In this document: positions 26,571 to 35,125 of the stretch, piece by piece
Layout of the letters: each line of letters opens with the position of its first letter
Numbering within the stretch: position 1 is the stretch's first letter
Assembly: GCF_040783535.2 (NCBI RefSeq)
Contig: NZ_JBFONW020000007.1
Coordinates: 62,001-126,000 of the forward strand
DNA from: Aestuariibius insulae
GTDB lineage: Bacteria > Pseudomonadota > Alphaproteobacteria > Rhodobacterales > Rhodobacteraceae
Length of the DNA stretch: 64,000 nucleotides
Reading direction: 5' to 3'
Made by a program: the position numbers and the translations under genes
Notes under the pieces: model-generated
Told to the model about the DNA's origin: nothing
The model's input: only the letters and a program-made list of their open reading frames with translations
Database searches by the model: none

Positions 26571-27073
26571 TGGCTGGCTTCCGCATCATGGGGGGCGGGC
26601 CAGTCGCCTTGGAGGCCCCGGACCATCGAGGCCAGAATGGCGATTATGATGAAGACGGATCCGATAGGCAGCGCTGCATAGACCCAGGCTATCGACATCT
26701 CGAGCGCGGCAAGGCGCTGGGGCACGACGCGAAGCGTCATGGCCCAGCCTTGCCAGAAGAGGACCGCGAAAAAAGCGAGCGATGCGACATTCGAAATCAC
26801 GAAAAGCGCGAGTCCAGGCTTTCGCGGCAAGGCGGTCTGAATGACCTCGACCGAGATCATGGCGCCATGTCTGAAGGCTACGGCCACGCCCAGGAACACC
26901 GACCAGATCATCGAAGACCTCGTTATCACCTCCGACCATGTGGATGGCGCACCAAAGACGAAGCGGGTCACGACTTGATAGAGCGCCAGCGTTGCGGCGG
27001 TGATCAGAAATACAATTGAAAGTCTAAGCGCCAGCCCGGTCGTCAGGTCCTCAAATCGTAGGAAATACCGCAT
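26567..27073 (-). CDS. dctQ: TRAP transporter small permease (DctQ type)
   Basis: The 168-residue small membrane subunit, with four helices: LSIVFLITAATLALYQVVTRFVF, the loop APSTWSEVITRSSMIWSVFLGVAVAFRHGAMISVEVI (the conserved DctQ signature with W-x-E-E/V and R-x-x-x-H), LALFVISNVASLAFFAVLFWQGW and IAWVYAALPIGSVFIIIAILASMV. It is separated from dctP by 60 bases that contain a perfect 11-bp hairpin, and overlaps dctM. Confidence 0.92.
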   Translation of the reverse strand: MRYFLRFEDLTTGLALRLSIVFLITAATLALYQVVTRFVFGAPSTWSEVITRSSMIWSVFLGVAVAFRHGAMISVEVIQTALPRKPGLALFVISNVASLAFFAVLFWQGWAMTLRVVPQRLAALEMSIAWVYAALPIGSVFIIIAILASMVRGLQGDWPAPHDAEASQ

Positions 27074-27096
27074 TTCGTTGCCTACCCCATCCGAGA

Positions 27097-27125
27097 CGAC
27101 TGGCGCGACATCTGCGCGCCAGTCG
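27097..27125 (-). promoter_or_regulatory. Intra-operon hairpin between dctP and dctQ
   Basis: A perfect 11-bp stem (CGACTGGCGCG 27097-27107 with CGCGCCAGTCG 27115-27125) and a 7-base loop, 8 bases downstream of the dctP stop. There is no T-run. Such structures after binding-protein genes usually protect the upstream mRNA from 3' exonucleases or reduce read-through, giving more binding protein than permease. Confidence 0.75.
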
Positions 27126-27133
27126 CTGGTCTG

Positions 27134-28105
27134 TTACTGTACGGCCTGAATGCGTTCGACCAATTCGGTCCCGTACTGATCGGTATAAACGGCGTAGGCA
27201 GGTTGCGCGAGTTCGGCGAACGGCGCCTTGTCGATGTCGGTAACAACCTCCATCCCGTTCTCCCTCAACAATGCGACGCCTGCATCCTCGAGCCGGTTGA
27301 CCTCGGCGCGTGTCGCCTCGGCGGCGGCTGCCGCGGCTTCGTAGAACCAGCCTTGCTGCTCTTCGGTCAGGGCATCCAGAACAATGGGGGAGGCGAGAAC
27401 CGCCGCTGGCGAATAGACATGGCCGGTCAGGGAGACATGGTCTTGCACCTCCCAGAACTTAGAGGCGGTAATGACAGTCACCGGATTTTCTTGACCGTCA
27501 ACCACGCCTTGTTGCAGGGCCGTGAAAAGCTCGGGGAATGCCATTGGAGTGGGCGCGGCACCCATCTGCGAGAACGCTTCCATATGGACGCGGTTCTCCA
27601 TTGTTCTGAGCTTTAGGCCGTTAAGATCTTCGGGTGTGTTCACTGGTCTTTGGGAATTGGTTACATGACGAAAGCCATTTTCGGACCAGGCAAGGCCGAC
27701 CAGCTGGTTTTCGTTGATTTTGCCAAGAAGTTCCTCGCCGACTTCGCCGTCCAGAACCGCGCGTGCATGGTCGTAGTCGCGGAACAGGAATGGCAGATCG
27801 AGCGCGTAAACCTCCGGCACGAAGTTCCCGAGCGGCCCAGTCGATGTGATGACGACGTCGAGCGAGCCAATCTGCAGGCCCTCGATCATGTCGCGCTCTC
27901 CTCCGAGCTGACCTGCGGGGGCCTGTTCGCCGGTCCACTCGCCGCCCGACAGCTCCTCCAGCTTGGCGATGAAGGCATCCGCGCCGATCCCGTAGTGAGA
28001 GTCGGCGGACAGCGTGTGGCCGATGACGATAGATTGCTGAGCCGAGGCAAAACCGGCCGCCACGATGAGCGCACCGGCAATTCCGGTCATAGTGTAGTAG
28101 GTCAT
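27134..28105 (-). CDS. dctP: TRAP transporter solute-binding protein (DctP family)
   Basis: A 323-residue periplasmic binding protein with a signal peptide TGIAGALIVAAGFASAQQ. DctP-family features are IVIGHTLSADSHYGIGADAF, GERDMIEGLQIGSLDVVITSTGPLGNFVPEVYALDLPFLF, the substrate-carboxylate arginine in LRTMENRVHMEAF and the segment FTALQQGVVDGQENPVTVI. The operon context and the family of erythronate/threonate-linked TRAP systems suggest a C4 aldonate ligand. It is followed by a hairpin before dctQ. Confidence 0.92.
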   Translation of the reverse strand: MTYYTMTGIAGALIVAAGFASAQQSIVIGHTLSADSHYGIGADAFIAKLEELSGGEWTGEQAPAGQLGGERDMIEGLQIGSLDVVITSTGPLGNFVPEVYALDLPFLFRDYDHARAVLDGEVGEELLGKINENQLVGLAWSENGFRHVTNSQRPVNTPEDLNGLKLRTMENRVHMEAFSQMGAAPTPMAFPELFTALQQGVVDGQENPVTVITASKFWEVQDHVSLTGHVYSPAAVLASPIVLDALTEEQQGWFYEAAAAAAEATRAEVNRLEDAGVALLRENGMEVVTDIDKAPFAELAQPAYAVYTDQYGTELVERIQAVQ

Positions 28106-28131
28106 ATCTCATTCCTCCCTGAGAATTTGGC

Positions 28132-29130
28132 TTACGTCTTGTGATTAGCGATGTCCGGGCGTCGCCCGTCCATTTCGTCTTCCAGGTAGACCTCTATGAT
28201 CTGCCGAAAGGACGTCTCGGCGCGGAATCCCATGTCATGGGCGCGTGTGGTGTCAAAATCGCGGGGCCAGCCGGCCACGATACGGGCAACGGCTGGATCG
28301 GGCTCCCTGCGAATGAGGTTGACCGCATGATCGCCAGCCACATCGCGAAGCGCTTCAATCTGATCGGCGACGGTAGCCGATACGCCGGGCATTGTCATGT
28401 TACGCCGGGTCCCGAGCCTGTTCGTGTCCATCGTTGCCGCATGTTCGATGAAGCCCACGGCCGCACGCGCGCTGGCAAACCAGTGGCGCACGTCGTCATC
28501 GACCGGCAGAACCGCCTCCTGCCCGTTCAGCGGCTCGCGCAGGATGCCAGAGAAGAAACTTGAGGCTGCCTTGTTCGGCTTACCCGGCCTGATGCAGATC
28601 GTTGGAAAGCGAATGCCCACGCCATCGAAAAATCCGCGCCTTGTGTAATCGTCGAGCAGTAGCTCGCCCATTGCCTTCTGCGTTCCGTAGCTGGTGAGGG
28701 GCGTCAGGTGGAAATCGTCCCCGATCCGAGGCGGGAACGGCGCCCCGAAGACAGCGAGCGAGGAGGCATAGACGACGCGGGGCGCATAGCTTTCATCCGT
28801 TCGGATCGCGTCGAACAGCGCGCGCGTTCCGTCCAGGTTGACGCGGTATCCCTTGTCGAAATCCGCCTCTGCTTCCCCCGAGACGACGGCGGCAAGATGG
28901 ACGATTACATCCGGCCGTTCTGCTATCAGCCTTTCGGCTGTCCCGGGTTCGGAAAGATCCGCCGATAGCGCGGTCCGCTCTCCGGCAAAGTCCGTCGCGG
29001 CCTCAGGTTCGACGACGTCGACCAGGGTCAGCCTGTTGACCGGACGCTCTCCGATCTTGCCGGTCCGGGCGATCCGTTCTGCCAACTTCCGGCCGATCAT
29101 GCCCGCGGCGCCGATGATGGTGATGTGCAT
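28132..29130 (-). CDS. denD: D-erythronate dehydrogenase (extended SDR)
   Basis: DenD (332 aa), an NAD-dependent epimerase-family enzyme that oxidises D-erythronate to 2-oxo-tetronate. The nucleotide motif is IIGAAGMIGRKLAERI; DVIVHLAAVVSGEAEADFDKGYRVNLDGT follows; the catalytic tyrosine and lysine are in LTSYGTQKAMGELLLDDY; and FPTICIRPGKPNKAASSFFSGILREPLNG is the typical DenD region. It starts three bases after the stop of the apnL-like gene. With LtnD it lets both C4 aldonate epimers enter at the same 2-oxo-tetronate. Confidence 0.92.
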   Translation of the reverse strand: MHITIIGAAGMIGRKLAERIARTGKIGERPVNRLTLVDVVEPEAATDFAGERTALSADLSEPGTAERLIAERPDVIVHLAAVVSGEAEADFDKGYRVNLDGTRALFDAIRTDESYAPRVVYASSLAVFGAPFPPRIGDDFHLTPLTSYGTQKAMGELLLDDYTRRGFFDGVGIRFPTICIRPGKPNKAASSFFSGILREPLNGQEAVLPVDDDVRHWFASARAAVGFIEHAATMDTNRLGTRRNMTMPGVSATVADQIEALRDVAGDHAVNLIRREPDPAVARIVAGWPRDFDTTRAHDMGFRAETSFRQIIEVYLEDEMDGRRPDIANHKT

Positions 29131-29133
29131 AGA

Positions 29134-31083
29134 TCAGCCTTTCATGAGGATGCGAGCAATTGCAAAGCTGTCCAATGTCATGACGGGGTCGCGCCCGGTG
29201 ACATGGTCGAGATAGTCGGATGCCGTAGCGGCTTCTGCAAAGCTGGACGCGTCAAGGACGGCGACCTCGACCGGCTTGGGGAACCTCACCTCGACCGGAT
29301 CCGGGGTCATGTTGGCGGCCCAGATTTCAATTCCATCAGCCATTTGCACAGCGATGGCAGAGAGGGGTCCGGATGCAGATAGATTCAAACCCAGCCGTGG
29401 CGCGCCCTTGAGTCGCGAGAGGCCCCGAAGGACGGCATACACAGGATAAAATCCGCCGTTTCCATCATACCAAGGCTCTGGATCGTCACCCCCTGCGGAA
29501 AGGACGCCAAAGGGGCCGGTCGCGCCGCCGATGGCTATGGCGGATGCTCCACCGGCCGCGAAATCCGCGATATAGGCAAGCGTCCAGGCCGCCCCCAGCA
29601 GACCCCGTTGCCGGGGATCGTTCCGGTTCATCGCTTGGCGAATATTGTCGGGATTGTCCTTTGCCGCTTCGCCATAGGGATTGTCGCGCACCCCAATTGC
29701 GGAGGGTCCCACCGCCCACGGAGTGCCATCCGCTATCTTGGTGACCGACGCTGCGACGGCGCCGTGCGCTTCGCGGGTTTCCAGTACCGACCGGTCATCA
29801 CCGGCATGAACCATTGGCGATGTCGTGAAGCTGACAAGGTCGAGTGTTCCCGAAGGTGGCGGCTTTCGGTTCAGTTCGGTGAAGTAGCTGAACATGCCGC
29901 CTCCGATGCGAGCGCCCGGAAATGCGGAACGTGCCGCCTCGTAAAGGGCAGCCGCATCTGGCGTGTCCGGCCAGACCGACCCGGGAAGCGTGCATTTGAG
30001 GTCCGGCGCGGGCGACACCAGAACGGTGTCGAAGGGGCGTCCCAGCGCAGCGGCTGTTTCGCCAAGGGATTGCAGTTCAGCCCGCGCGCCCGCGTCATCC
30101 GTCGCCTCTATGACCGCTTCCAGCCAGGGGGGCGCTCCGATTGCGTTCGCGACATCCAGCATCGCCTCGAGCGAAGCACGATCATGCCCTGTCCGGGGAT
30201 CATGGTGAAGGACGATATAGGCAGGCGAAAGCTCCTTCAGAGCCTTCGCGGCGCCTCGGGTGGTTTTCGTATTCTCGGGTCTCAGCCCGAGGCCCAAGGA
30301 CGGCATCTCTCCAGAGATTGACCCGGGGTACAATTCTACCGTCCCCGAATGTCCACTTGCGGAAGTCTCACCGCTTATGATCACCGTGACAGTCTGGTCG
30401 ATCACATCGTCGGGCCCGATCCTGTAAGGCCAGGGCAGAGCCAGCGGGCGCACATATGTCTTGTAGGAGGCATCGGTCCAGTTGCGCTGATCCTCCATCT
30501 CGTAAGTGTCGCCTTCCATCACGACCCGGACGGTTAGACCGCCGGGCGTTCGGTGAGTAAGGGCGCGCAGATCCATCATTGGCTGGATGGGGTCTATGAT
30601 CCGGGGGAAACGGTCTTCGACGATCCGCTTATCCGTATGCTCGATGGTGACCGGGGCGCCCGCGATCCCGTCAATCGGGTGCAGGATCACGAAACCGGTG
30701 CGGTTGGTCTCAAAGCCCGTCTGGGTTGTTCCGCGGCCATGGAATGTCAGCGTTCCGTCCGATCCGCCCTCGATCCGGGCCTCGTAGATGAACGTCTCGT
30801 CCTTTCCCTGAACCTCTGCACGCAGCGAAACCTGAAAGACATCCCCGTCCTCTTCTATCTCCAACTTAGATATCTGCGGGGCATAGGTGCCCCAGTCCCT
30901 GTCCCGCACAATGAAGGAGATCGCGCGCAACACCTCCTCCCCGTCCCAGCGGATGTAGCGCAAGTTGCCTGCCTCAAGCTCTGCAGTCAGCTTTCCCGCG
31001 GTCAGAAGGCGCGGCGCTGGCACCGCTTCTTCGGTTCCATAAAGTGCGATGGCCCGCGAAGGATTTGACATGACAGGTTCCAT
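29134..31083 (-). CDS. apnL: D-apionate lactonase-like protein
   Basis: A 649-residue cytoplasmic protein that matches my knowledge of ApnL, the lactonase that opens D-apionolactone to D-apionate. Visible features are an N-terminal beta-sandwich with GNLRYIRWDGEEVLRAISFIVRDRDWGTYAP, a segment with FHGRGTTQTGFETNRTGFVILHP, a central TIM-barrel-like domain with AYIVLHHDPRTGHDRASLEAML and RIGGGMFSYFTELNRKPPP, and a C-terminal beta domain with ALYEAARSAFP and GNGGFYPVYAVLRGLSRLKG. It begins on the base after the ABC permease stop; an ATG four codons later (31071) is an alternative. No other apionate enzyme (ApnO, OiaK, OiaX, OiaC, OiaT) is in the operon, so the real lactone could be a C4 one. Not secreted. 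Confidence 0.72.
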   Translation of the reverse strand: MEPVMSNPSRAIALYGTEEAVPAPRLLTAGKLTAELEAGNLRYIRWDGEEVLRAISFIVRDRDWGTYAPQISKLEIEEDGDVFQVSLRAEVQGKDETFIYEARIEGGSDGTLTFHGRGTTQTGFETNRTGFVILHPIDGIAGAPVTIEHTDKRIVEDRFPRIIDPIQPMMDLRALTHRTPGGLTVRVVMEGDTYEMEDQRNWTDASYKTYVRPLALPWPYRIGPDDVIDQTVTVIISGETSASGHSGTVELYPGSISGEMPSLGLGLRPENTKTTRGAAKALKELSPAYIVLHHDPRTGHDRASLEAMLDVANAIGAPPWLEAVIEATDDAGARAELQSLGETAAALGRPFDTVLVSPAPDLKCTLPGSVWPDTPDAAALYEAARSAFPGARIGGGMFSYFTELNRKPPPSGTLDLVSFTTSPMVHAGDDRSVLETREAHGAVAASVTKIADGTPWAVGPSAIGVRDNPYGEAAKDNPDNIRQAMNRNDPRQRGLLGAAWTLAYIADFAAGGASAIAIGGATGPFGVLSAGGDDPEPWYDGNGGFYPVYAVLRGLSRLKGAPRLGLNLSASGPLSAIAVQMADGIEIWAANMTPDPVEVRFPKPVEVAVLDASSFAEAATASDYLDHVTGRDPVMTLDSFAIARILMKG

Positions 31084-32064
31084 TCAGCTGCGATTTGACC
31101 GCCAATTGATCAGGCGTTCGGCGAGAAGGGCGAGAATGATGATCGATCCGATGGCGGTGCCCTGCCAGAAGGGTGAAACCCCCATAAGGTTCAGGCCGTT
31201 GCGGATCATCACCATGATGAGAACTCCAAGAAGCGTGCCGATGATTGATCCGCGCCCGCCGTAAAGACTGGCGCCGCCGATCACGACGGCGGCAATAGCA
31301 TCGAGTTCCAGCTGGTTTCCTGCCAAAGGATCGGCCGACATGATCTGCGCCAGCGAAAAGGTGACGGCGACCGCTGCCAGGGCACCAGAGACGACGTATG
31401 GCATGATCGAATAGGACAGGGTCGGCAGGCCGGCGGCGCGCGCGGCCTCGATATTCGACCCGATGGCATAGATGGTCCGTCCCCCTTTCGTATAGGTCAG
31501 ATACCCCCAGGCCAGAAGATAGAGACAGATCAGGAACAAGACATTTGCCGGGATGCCGAGGAAGGTCGAATAGACGATGGCTTCCAGATCTGGAGGCAGG
31601 CCCGAAATACTGCGCTGCCCGGAAAAGATGAAAGACAGGCTTCGACCGATCGCCATGACGCCAAGCGTCACGACGAACGGCGCCAGACCGAAGACGGCGA
31701 TAAGCACCCCCGAGAACAAACCGATCCCGGCGCCGGCCAGAACGGCAAGGGGGATCGCGACCGGGATCGGCATGATCTGCAGGGCCTGCGCCAGGATCAC
31801 GCCGGTCAGGCCAAAGACCGCACCGACCGACAGGTCGATCCCGCCGGTCAGGATCACGAAGGTCATGCCGACTGCGACGATACCGATGACGACCGATTGA
31901 TCGAGAATGTTAAAGATGTTCCGCTCGGTCAGAAAGAAAGGTGACGAGAAAGACAGGACGATCGCCAGCAGCAGGGCAAGGCCCAGCATCCTGATCTCAA
32001 GGCTGCGCAGGATCTTTCCTGTAATGGACGGCAAGCGTGACTGCGACGATGCGGAGTCTACCAT
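31084..32064 (-). CDS. Ribose-type ABC transporter permease (RbsC family)
   Basis: A 326-residue permease of the branched-chain/ribose (BPD_transp_2) family with 8-10 helices: MLGLALLLAIVLSFSSPFFL, the conserved GIVAVGMTFVILTGGIDLSVGAVFGLTGV loop (family signature TGGIDLSVG), PFVVTLGVMAIGRSL and the C-terminal AIAAVVIGGASLYGGRGSIIGTLLGVL. ATG at 32064 has GGGTGAGAG upstream; a GTG at 32076 is in frame. The ATPase stop overlaps it. In apiose- and tetritol-type operons such importers bring in neutral sugars, sugar alcohols or lactones. Confidence 0.93.
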   Translation of the reverse strand: MVDSASSQSRLPSITGKILRSLEIRMLGLALLLAIVLSFSSPFFLTERNIFNILDQSVVIGIVAVGMTFVILTGGIDLSVGAVFGLTGVILAQALQIMPIPVAIPLAVLAGAGIGLFSGVLIAVFGLAPFVVTLGVMAIGRSLSFIFSGQRSISGLPPDLEAIVYSTFLGIPANVLFLICLYLLAWGYLTYTKGGRTIYAIGSNIEAARAAGLPTLSYSIMPYVVSGALAAVAVTFSLAQIMSADPLAGNQLELDAIAAVVIGGASLYGGRGSIIGTLLGVLIMVMIRNGLNLMGVSPFWQGTAIGSIIILALLAERLINWRSNRS

Positions 32065-32065
32065 G

Positions 32066-33961
32066 TCAGCTCTCACCCTTCGTCAGATCCTGAATGCGGG
32101 TGCGGATCGCCGCGGGATCCGGCAGGGTCTCTGCCCCGGACAGCGTCAGCCCGATCCATCCCAGATCGTGGCCGCGCCGGTCGGTCATCTGAGACAGAAG
32201 CGTCCGTTGGCCTGCCGCTTCGACGACAAAATCGTCGCTGCGCTTTCGGATCGCGTCGGCAATGTTCGTTTCATCCGCCATCGCGGCTTCACCGGGTGTT
32301 AGCCCCGAAAGCCGAGCCCCTGACTGCGCCAGGCAGATCGCTTCTTCTTTATCGAGAAGGGTCCAGAACGCATCCCCGCCATGGACTTCTGAAAGTTCGT
32401 CGAGCAAGGCCTGGTTGCGTCGGGTCGAGCTGCGCGGTGCTGCGAGTAAAGTCAGTTTTTCCTCCGTTAGGCGCTCTGCGGACAGATCCGCGATGCTAAC
32501 TCCGTCGGAGACGACGACGATCCGTTCAGCAAGACCTAGAAGTTCTTCGAAGTCCGACGAGATAACGATCACGGCAAGTCCGTCATCGGCTGCATCCTGA
32601 AGGATCCGGTAGATGGACGACCGCGTGCCGATATCGACACCTTTGGTCGGCTCGTCGAGGATCAGGATATCCGGTTCGGTCAGCAGCCAGCGCGCGATGA
32701 TGATCTTCTGCTGCATCCCGCCGGAATAGTTCAGAAGGCTTGTGTCCAGCCGGTCTACAGGGAGCCCTAGATCCGCCAGAAGCGAAGCGGCTTTCTCGGC
32801 CCTTTGGCCGTAGCCCCGCCAGAATCCGCGGTGCTGGCCCATCTGGGCGAGAAGCAGGTTCTCGCACACCGAAAGATCGGGGACGATATTTTGCGCACGG
32901 CGATCCTCGGCGACGAACCCGAGACCCGCGCGGACGGCGTCCGACGGTTTTCGTAACCGGACAGTTTCACCGCGCACCATGATCCGGCCAGCCTGCCGGG
33001 CGCGCAGACCCCAGATCGCCTCCATCGCCTCGGACCGTCCGGCGCCGACCAGCCCGCCAAGACCGAGGATCTCACCGGAGCGCACCGAGAAACTCATGTC
33101 TCGAACCCAAGGCAACGCCTGAAGTCCCTGGACCTCAAAGACAGTGTCGCCAACGTCGTTCGGCGCGTTTCGACGAGGCGAATGGATCGCACCGATATCC
33201 CGGCCGACCATATGGTGAATGATGTCGCCTTGCGTCAATTCCGAGGTAACGAGGTCTTCGGCAACGGCGCGCCCTTCGCGCAGGATCGTGACGCGATCGG
33301 TGATCGAGAACACCTCTTCGAGCCGGTGCGAGACAAAGGCCAATGCACGGCCGTCGGCCCTCAGGCGATCCATGATATCGAAAAGCCTGTCTACCTCGGT
33401 CGCAGAAAGCGATGCCGTGGGTTCGTCGAAGATCACCAGACGCGCGTCCAGAGCCAGCGCCTTGGCGATTTCGACCAGCTGGCGCTGGGCCGCCGATAAC
33501 GATCTGACCTCCGCATCGAGCCGCAGGACATGCTCGTGCCCCAGACCGGACAGAAGCGTATTTGCCCGCTGGCGCATCCCGCGGAACGACAGGCGCCCCG
33601 GGGTGGCCAGATCGGGCAGAAAGATGTTTTCGAGAACCGACAGATCAGGTGCGAGCGATGTTTCTTGCGCGACAAGCGCGATGCCCTGGCCCAGTGCATC
33701 GCGTGGGGACGACAAGACAAGCGGCGCACCATCGAAGACCAGCGTCCCGGCCGTCGGCTGAATATGGCCCGAGATAATCCGGGATAGGGTCGACTTGCCT
33801 GCGCCGTTGGCCCCCAGAAGACCGACCACCTCGCCTGGGCGAAGCGTCAGCGCAGCGTCGACCAGCGCGCGCGTTTTGCCGAAATGCTTCACGACACCCG
33901 TCGCCATGAGCAAAGGGTCAGCGCGCGCGGTGCTGGCGGTTTGAAGGTCGGTCTGGATCAT
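32066..33961 (-). CDS. Ribose-type ABC transporter ATP-binding protein with extra C-terminal domain
   Basis: A tandem-ABC ATPase of the RbsA/MglA type, 631 aa, about 120 residues longer than usual. ABC domain 1: Walker A GLLGANGAGKSTLSR (about residues 47-60), signature SLSAAQRQLVEIAKAL, Walker B LVIFDEPTASLS. ABC domain 2: the degenerate P-loop GLGGLVGAGRSEAMEA, signature LNYSGGMQQKIIIARWLL, Walker B ILILDEPTKGVD. The standard protein would end near residue 509 (ERLTEEKLTLLAA). Residues 510-631 form an additional mixed alpha/beta domain with GGDAFWTLLDKEEAICLAQSG and RRGHDLGWIGLTLSG, which I do not recognise. The start at 33961 is chosen because the upstream extension overlaps the hairpin and the binding-protein gene. 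Confidence 0.9.
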   Translation of the reverse strand: MIQTDLQTASTARADPLLMATGVVKHFGKTRALVDAALTLRPGEVVGLLGANGAGKSTLSRIISGHIQPTAGTLVFDGAPLVLSSPRDALGQGIALVAQETSLAPDLSVLENIFLPDLATPGRLSFRGMRQRANTLLSGLGHEHVLRLDAEVRSLSAAQRQLVEIAKALALDARLVIFDEPTASLSATEVDRLFDIMDRLRADGRALAFVSHRLEEVFSITDRVTILREGRAVAEDLVTSELTQGDIIHHMVGRDIGAIHSPRRNAPNDVGDTVFEVQGLQALPWVRDMSFSVRSGEILGLGGLVGAGRSEAMEAIWGLRARQAGRIMVRGETVRLRKPSDAVRAGLGFVAEDRRAQNIVPDLSVCENLLLAQMGQHRGFWRGYGQRAEKAASLLADLGLPVDRLDTSLLNYSGGMQQKIIIARWLLTEPDILILDEPTKGVDIGTRSSIYRILQDAADDGLAVIVISSDFEELLGLAERIVVVSDGVSIADLSAERLTEEKLTLLAAPRSSTRRNQALLDELSEVHGGDAFWTLLDKEEAICLAQSGARLSGLTPGEAAMADETNIADAIRKRSDDFVVEAAGQRTLLSQMTDRRGHDLGWIGLTLSGAETLPDPAAIRTRIQDLTKGES

Positions 33962-33979
33962 GCTGTCATTCGGCAAGTC

Positions 33980-34004
33980 GCCGGGGGGGATGAAGCCCCC
34001 CGGC
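33980..34004 (-). promoter_or_regulatory. Intra-operon hairpin between the ABC binding-protein and ATPase genes
   Basis: Perfect 9-bp stem GCCGGGGGG (33980-33988) with CCCCCCGGC (33996-34004) and a 7-base loop, between the stop of the solute-binding protein gene (34020) and the start of the ATPase (33961). No T-run. Its position matches the mRNA-protecting hairpins known between binding-protein and transporter genes, such as malE-malF. Confidence 0.78.
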
Positions 34005-34019
34005 GCAAGGGAAGTCCGA

Positions 34020-35003
34020 TCACTCGATCTCGTTAGCAAAGACCGTTTCCCGGATCGTCGGCAGCATCCCGTCGATATTGTCTGACGTCACGATAAGGAT
34101 CGGGACGGTGATCTCTTTGTCCGGAGTGCCGCCGTCCAGATGTTCCAGCATCGCTTCTGCAGAACGAACGCCCATCAAGTAAGGCTGCTGCATTCCGGAC
34201 ACCACAAGCTCTCCCGATTGCAGAAGCGGGACGAATTCCGGGATGCCGTCGAAGGCGGCGACCAAAACGTCCCCGTCCATCCGCGCGGCCTTGATGGCGC
34301 GCAATGCCCCCAATGTGGGCCCGTCGGTCTGAATGAACATCCCGCCCATATCCGGATTTGCGGTGATCATGTCCTGGGTGAACTTGAACGTCTCGTCAGC
34401 CGTGTAGGCCTGCATCTGCTGAAGCCCAGCATCCCCAACGACGCCGCCGTCTGCCATCGCATCCTTGAAGCCCTTTGTCCGTGCCTGGCCATTGAGCCGG
34501 GCCTGACTGATGCCGACAATCCCGACAGTCGCCTCCGTCTTGCCTGCCTCCTGCATCGCCGAGGCGAGGGCCTCTCCCACGCCGCTGGCGCCTTCATAGT
34601 TGTTGGATCCGATAACCGAGACGAATTCACCGGAATCAGTGCCGATATCGGCAATCACCACCGGGATTCCTGCGTCCTGCGCCAATTGCAGAACCGCGGG
34701 CGCGGTCGAGCTGTCCGTCGGCGACAGAACGATGCCGGAAACGCCGCGTGCGATGGCATCCTGCGCGTTCTGAAGCTGCGTTTGCGGATCGTTCGTGGAA
34801 TCGAGCGCCGCGAACCCGTATCCGTTCTCTTCGGCGACGGATTTCACACCCTCCGACACGTATCGCCAGAATGCCAGGTCCAGCCCAGGCGTCATGTAGA
34901 CCAGCTCACCGTTCTCCTGCGCCTGAAGGGGCGAGGTGAAAGCAAACAAGGCCGCGGCGCATGCCGCTGAAAAAGCTCCCACAAGGGACTTGCGGTTTGT
35001 CAT
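34020..35003 (-). CDS. Ribose-type ABC transporter solute-binding protein
   Basis: A 327-residue periplasmic binding protein of the family 1 (RbsB-like) fold. The signal peptide is LVGAFSAACAAALFAFTSPLQAQ. The mature protein shows the paired alpha/beta domains: YMTPGLDLAFWRYVSEGVKSVAE, IARGVSGIVLSPTDSSTAPAVLQLAQDAGIPVVIADIGTD, and DVLVAAFDGIPEFVPLLQSGELVVSGMQQPYLMG. ATG at 35003 has GGGAGGAAC upstream; the open frame extends 55 codons further but without signal character. First gene of the 12-gene operon. The ligand may be apiose, a tetritol, or a lactone; sequence alone does not decide. Confidence 0.92.
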   Translation of the reverse strand: MTNRKSLVGAFSAACAAALFAFTSPLQAQENGELVYMTPGLDLAFWRYVSEGVKSVAEENGYGFAALDSTNDPQTQLQNAQDAIARGVSGIVLSPTDSSTAPAVLQLAQDAGIPVVIADIGTDSGEFVSVIGSNNYEGASGVGEALASAMQEAGKTEATVGIVGISQARLNGQARTKGFKDAMADGGVVGDAGLQQMQAYTADETFKFTQDMITANPDMGGMFIQTDGPTLGALRAIKAARMDGDVLVAAFDGIPEFVPLLQSGELVVSGMQQPYLMGVRSAEAMLEHLDGGTPDKEITVPILIVTSDNIDGMLPTIRETVFANEIE

Positions 35004-35125
35004 GAACGTTCCTCCCAATCGTATACCGTTTTCGGCTTTTGGAAGCGCATCAGCCAGCAGCTGGCGGACCGCCCCGGTATAGAAACCCCGAATTTCGGGA
35101 TGTCTGGCCCAACACGAAACTCCAT

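Noticed and set aside
27650..28144. 164-codon plus-strand frame opposite dctP
   Set aside because: Antisense of a complete TRAP binding-protein gene.
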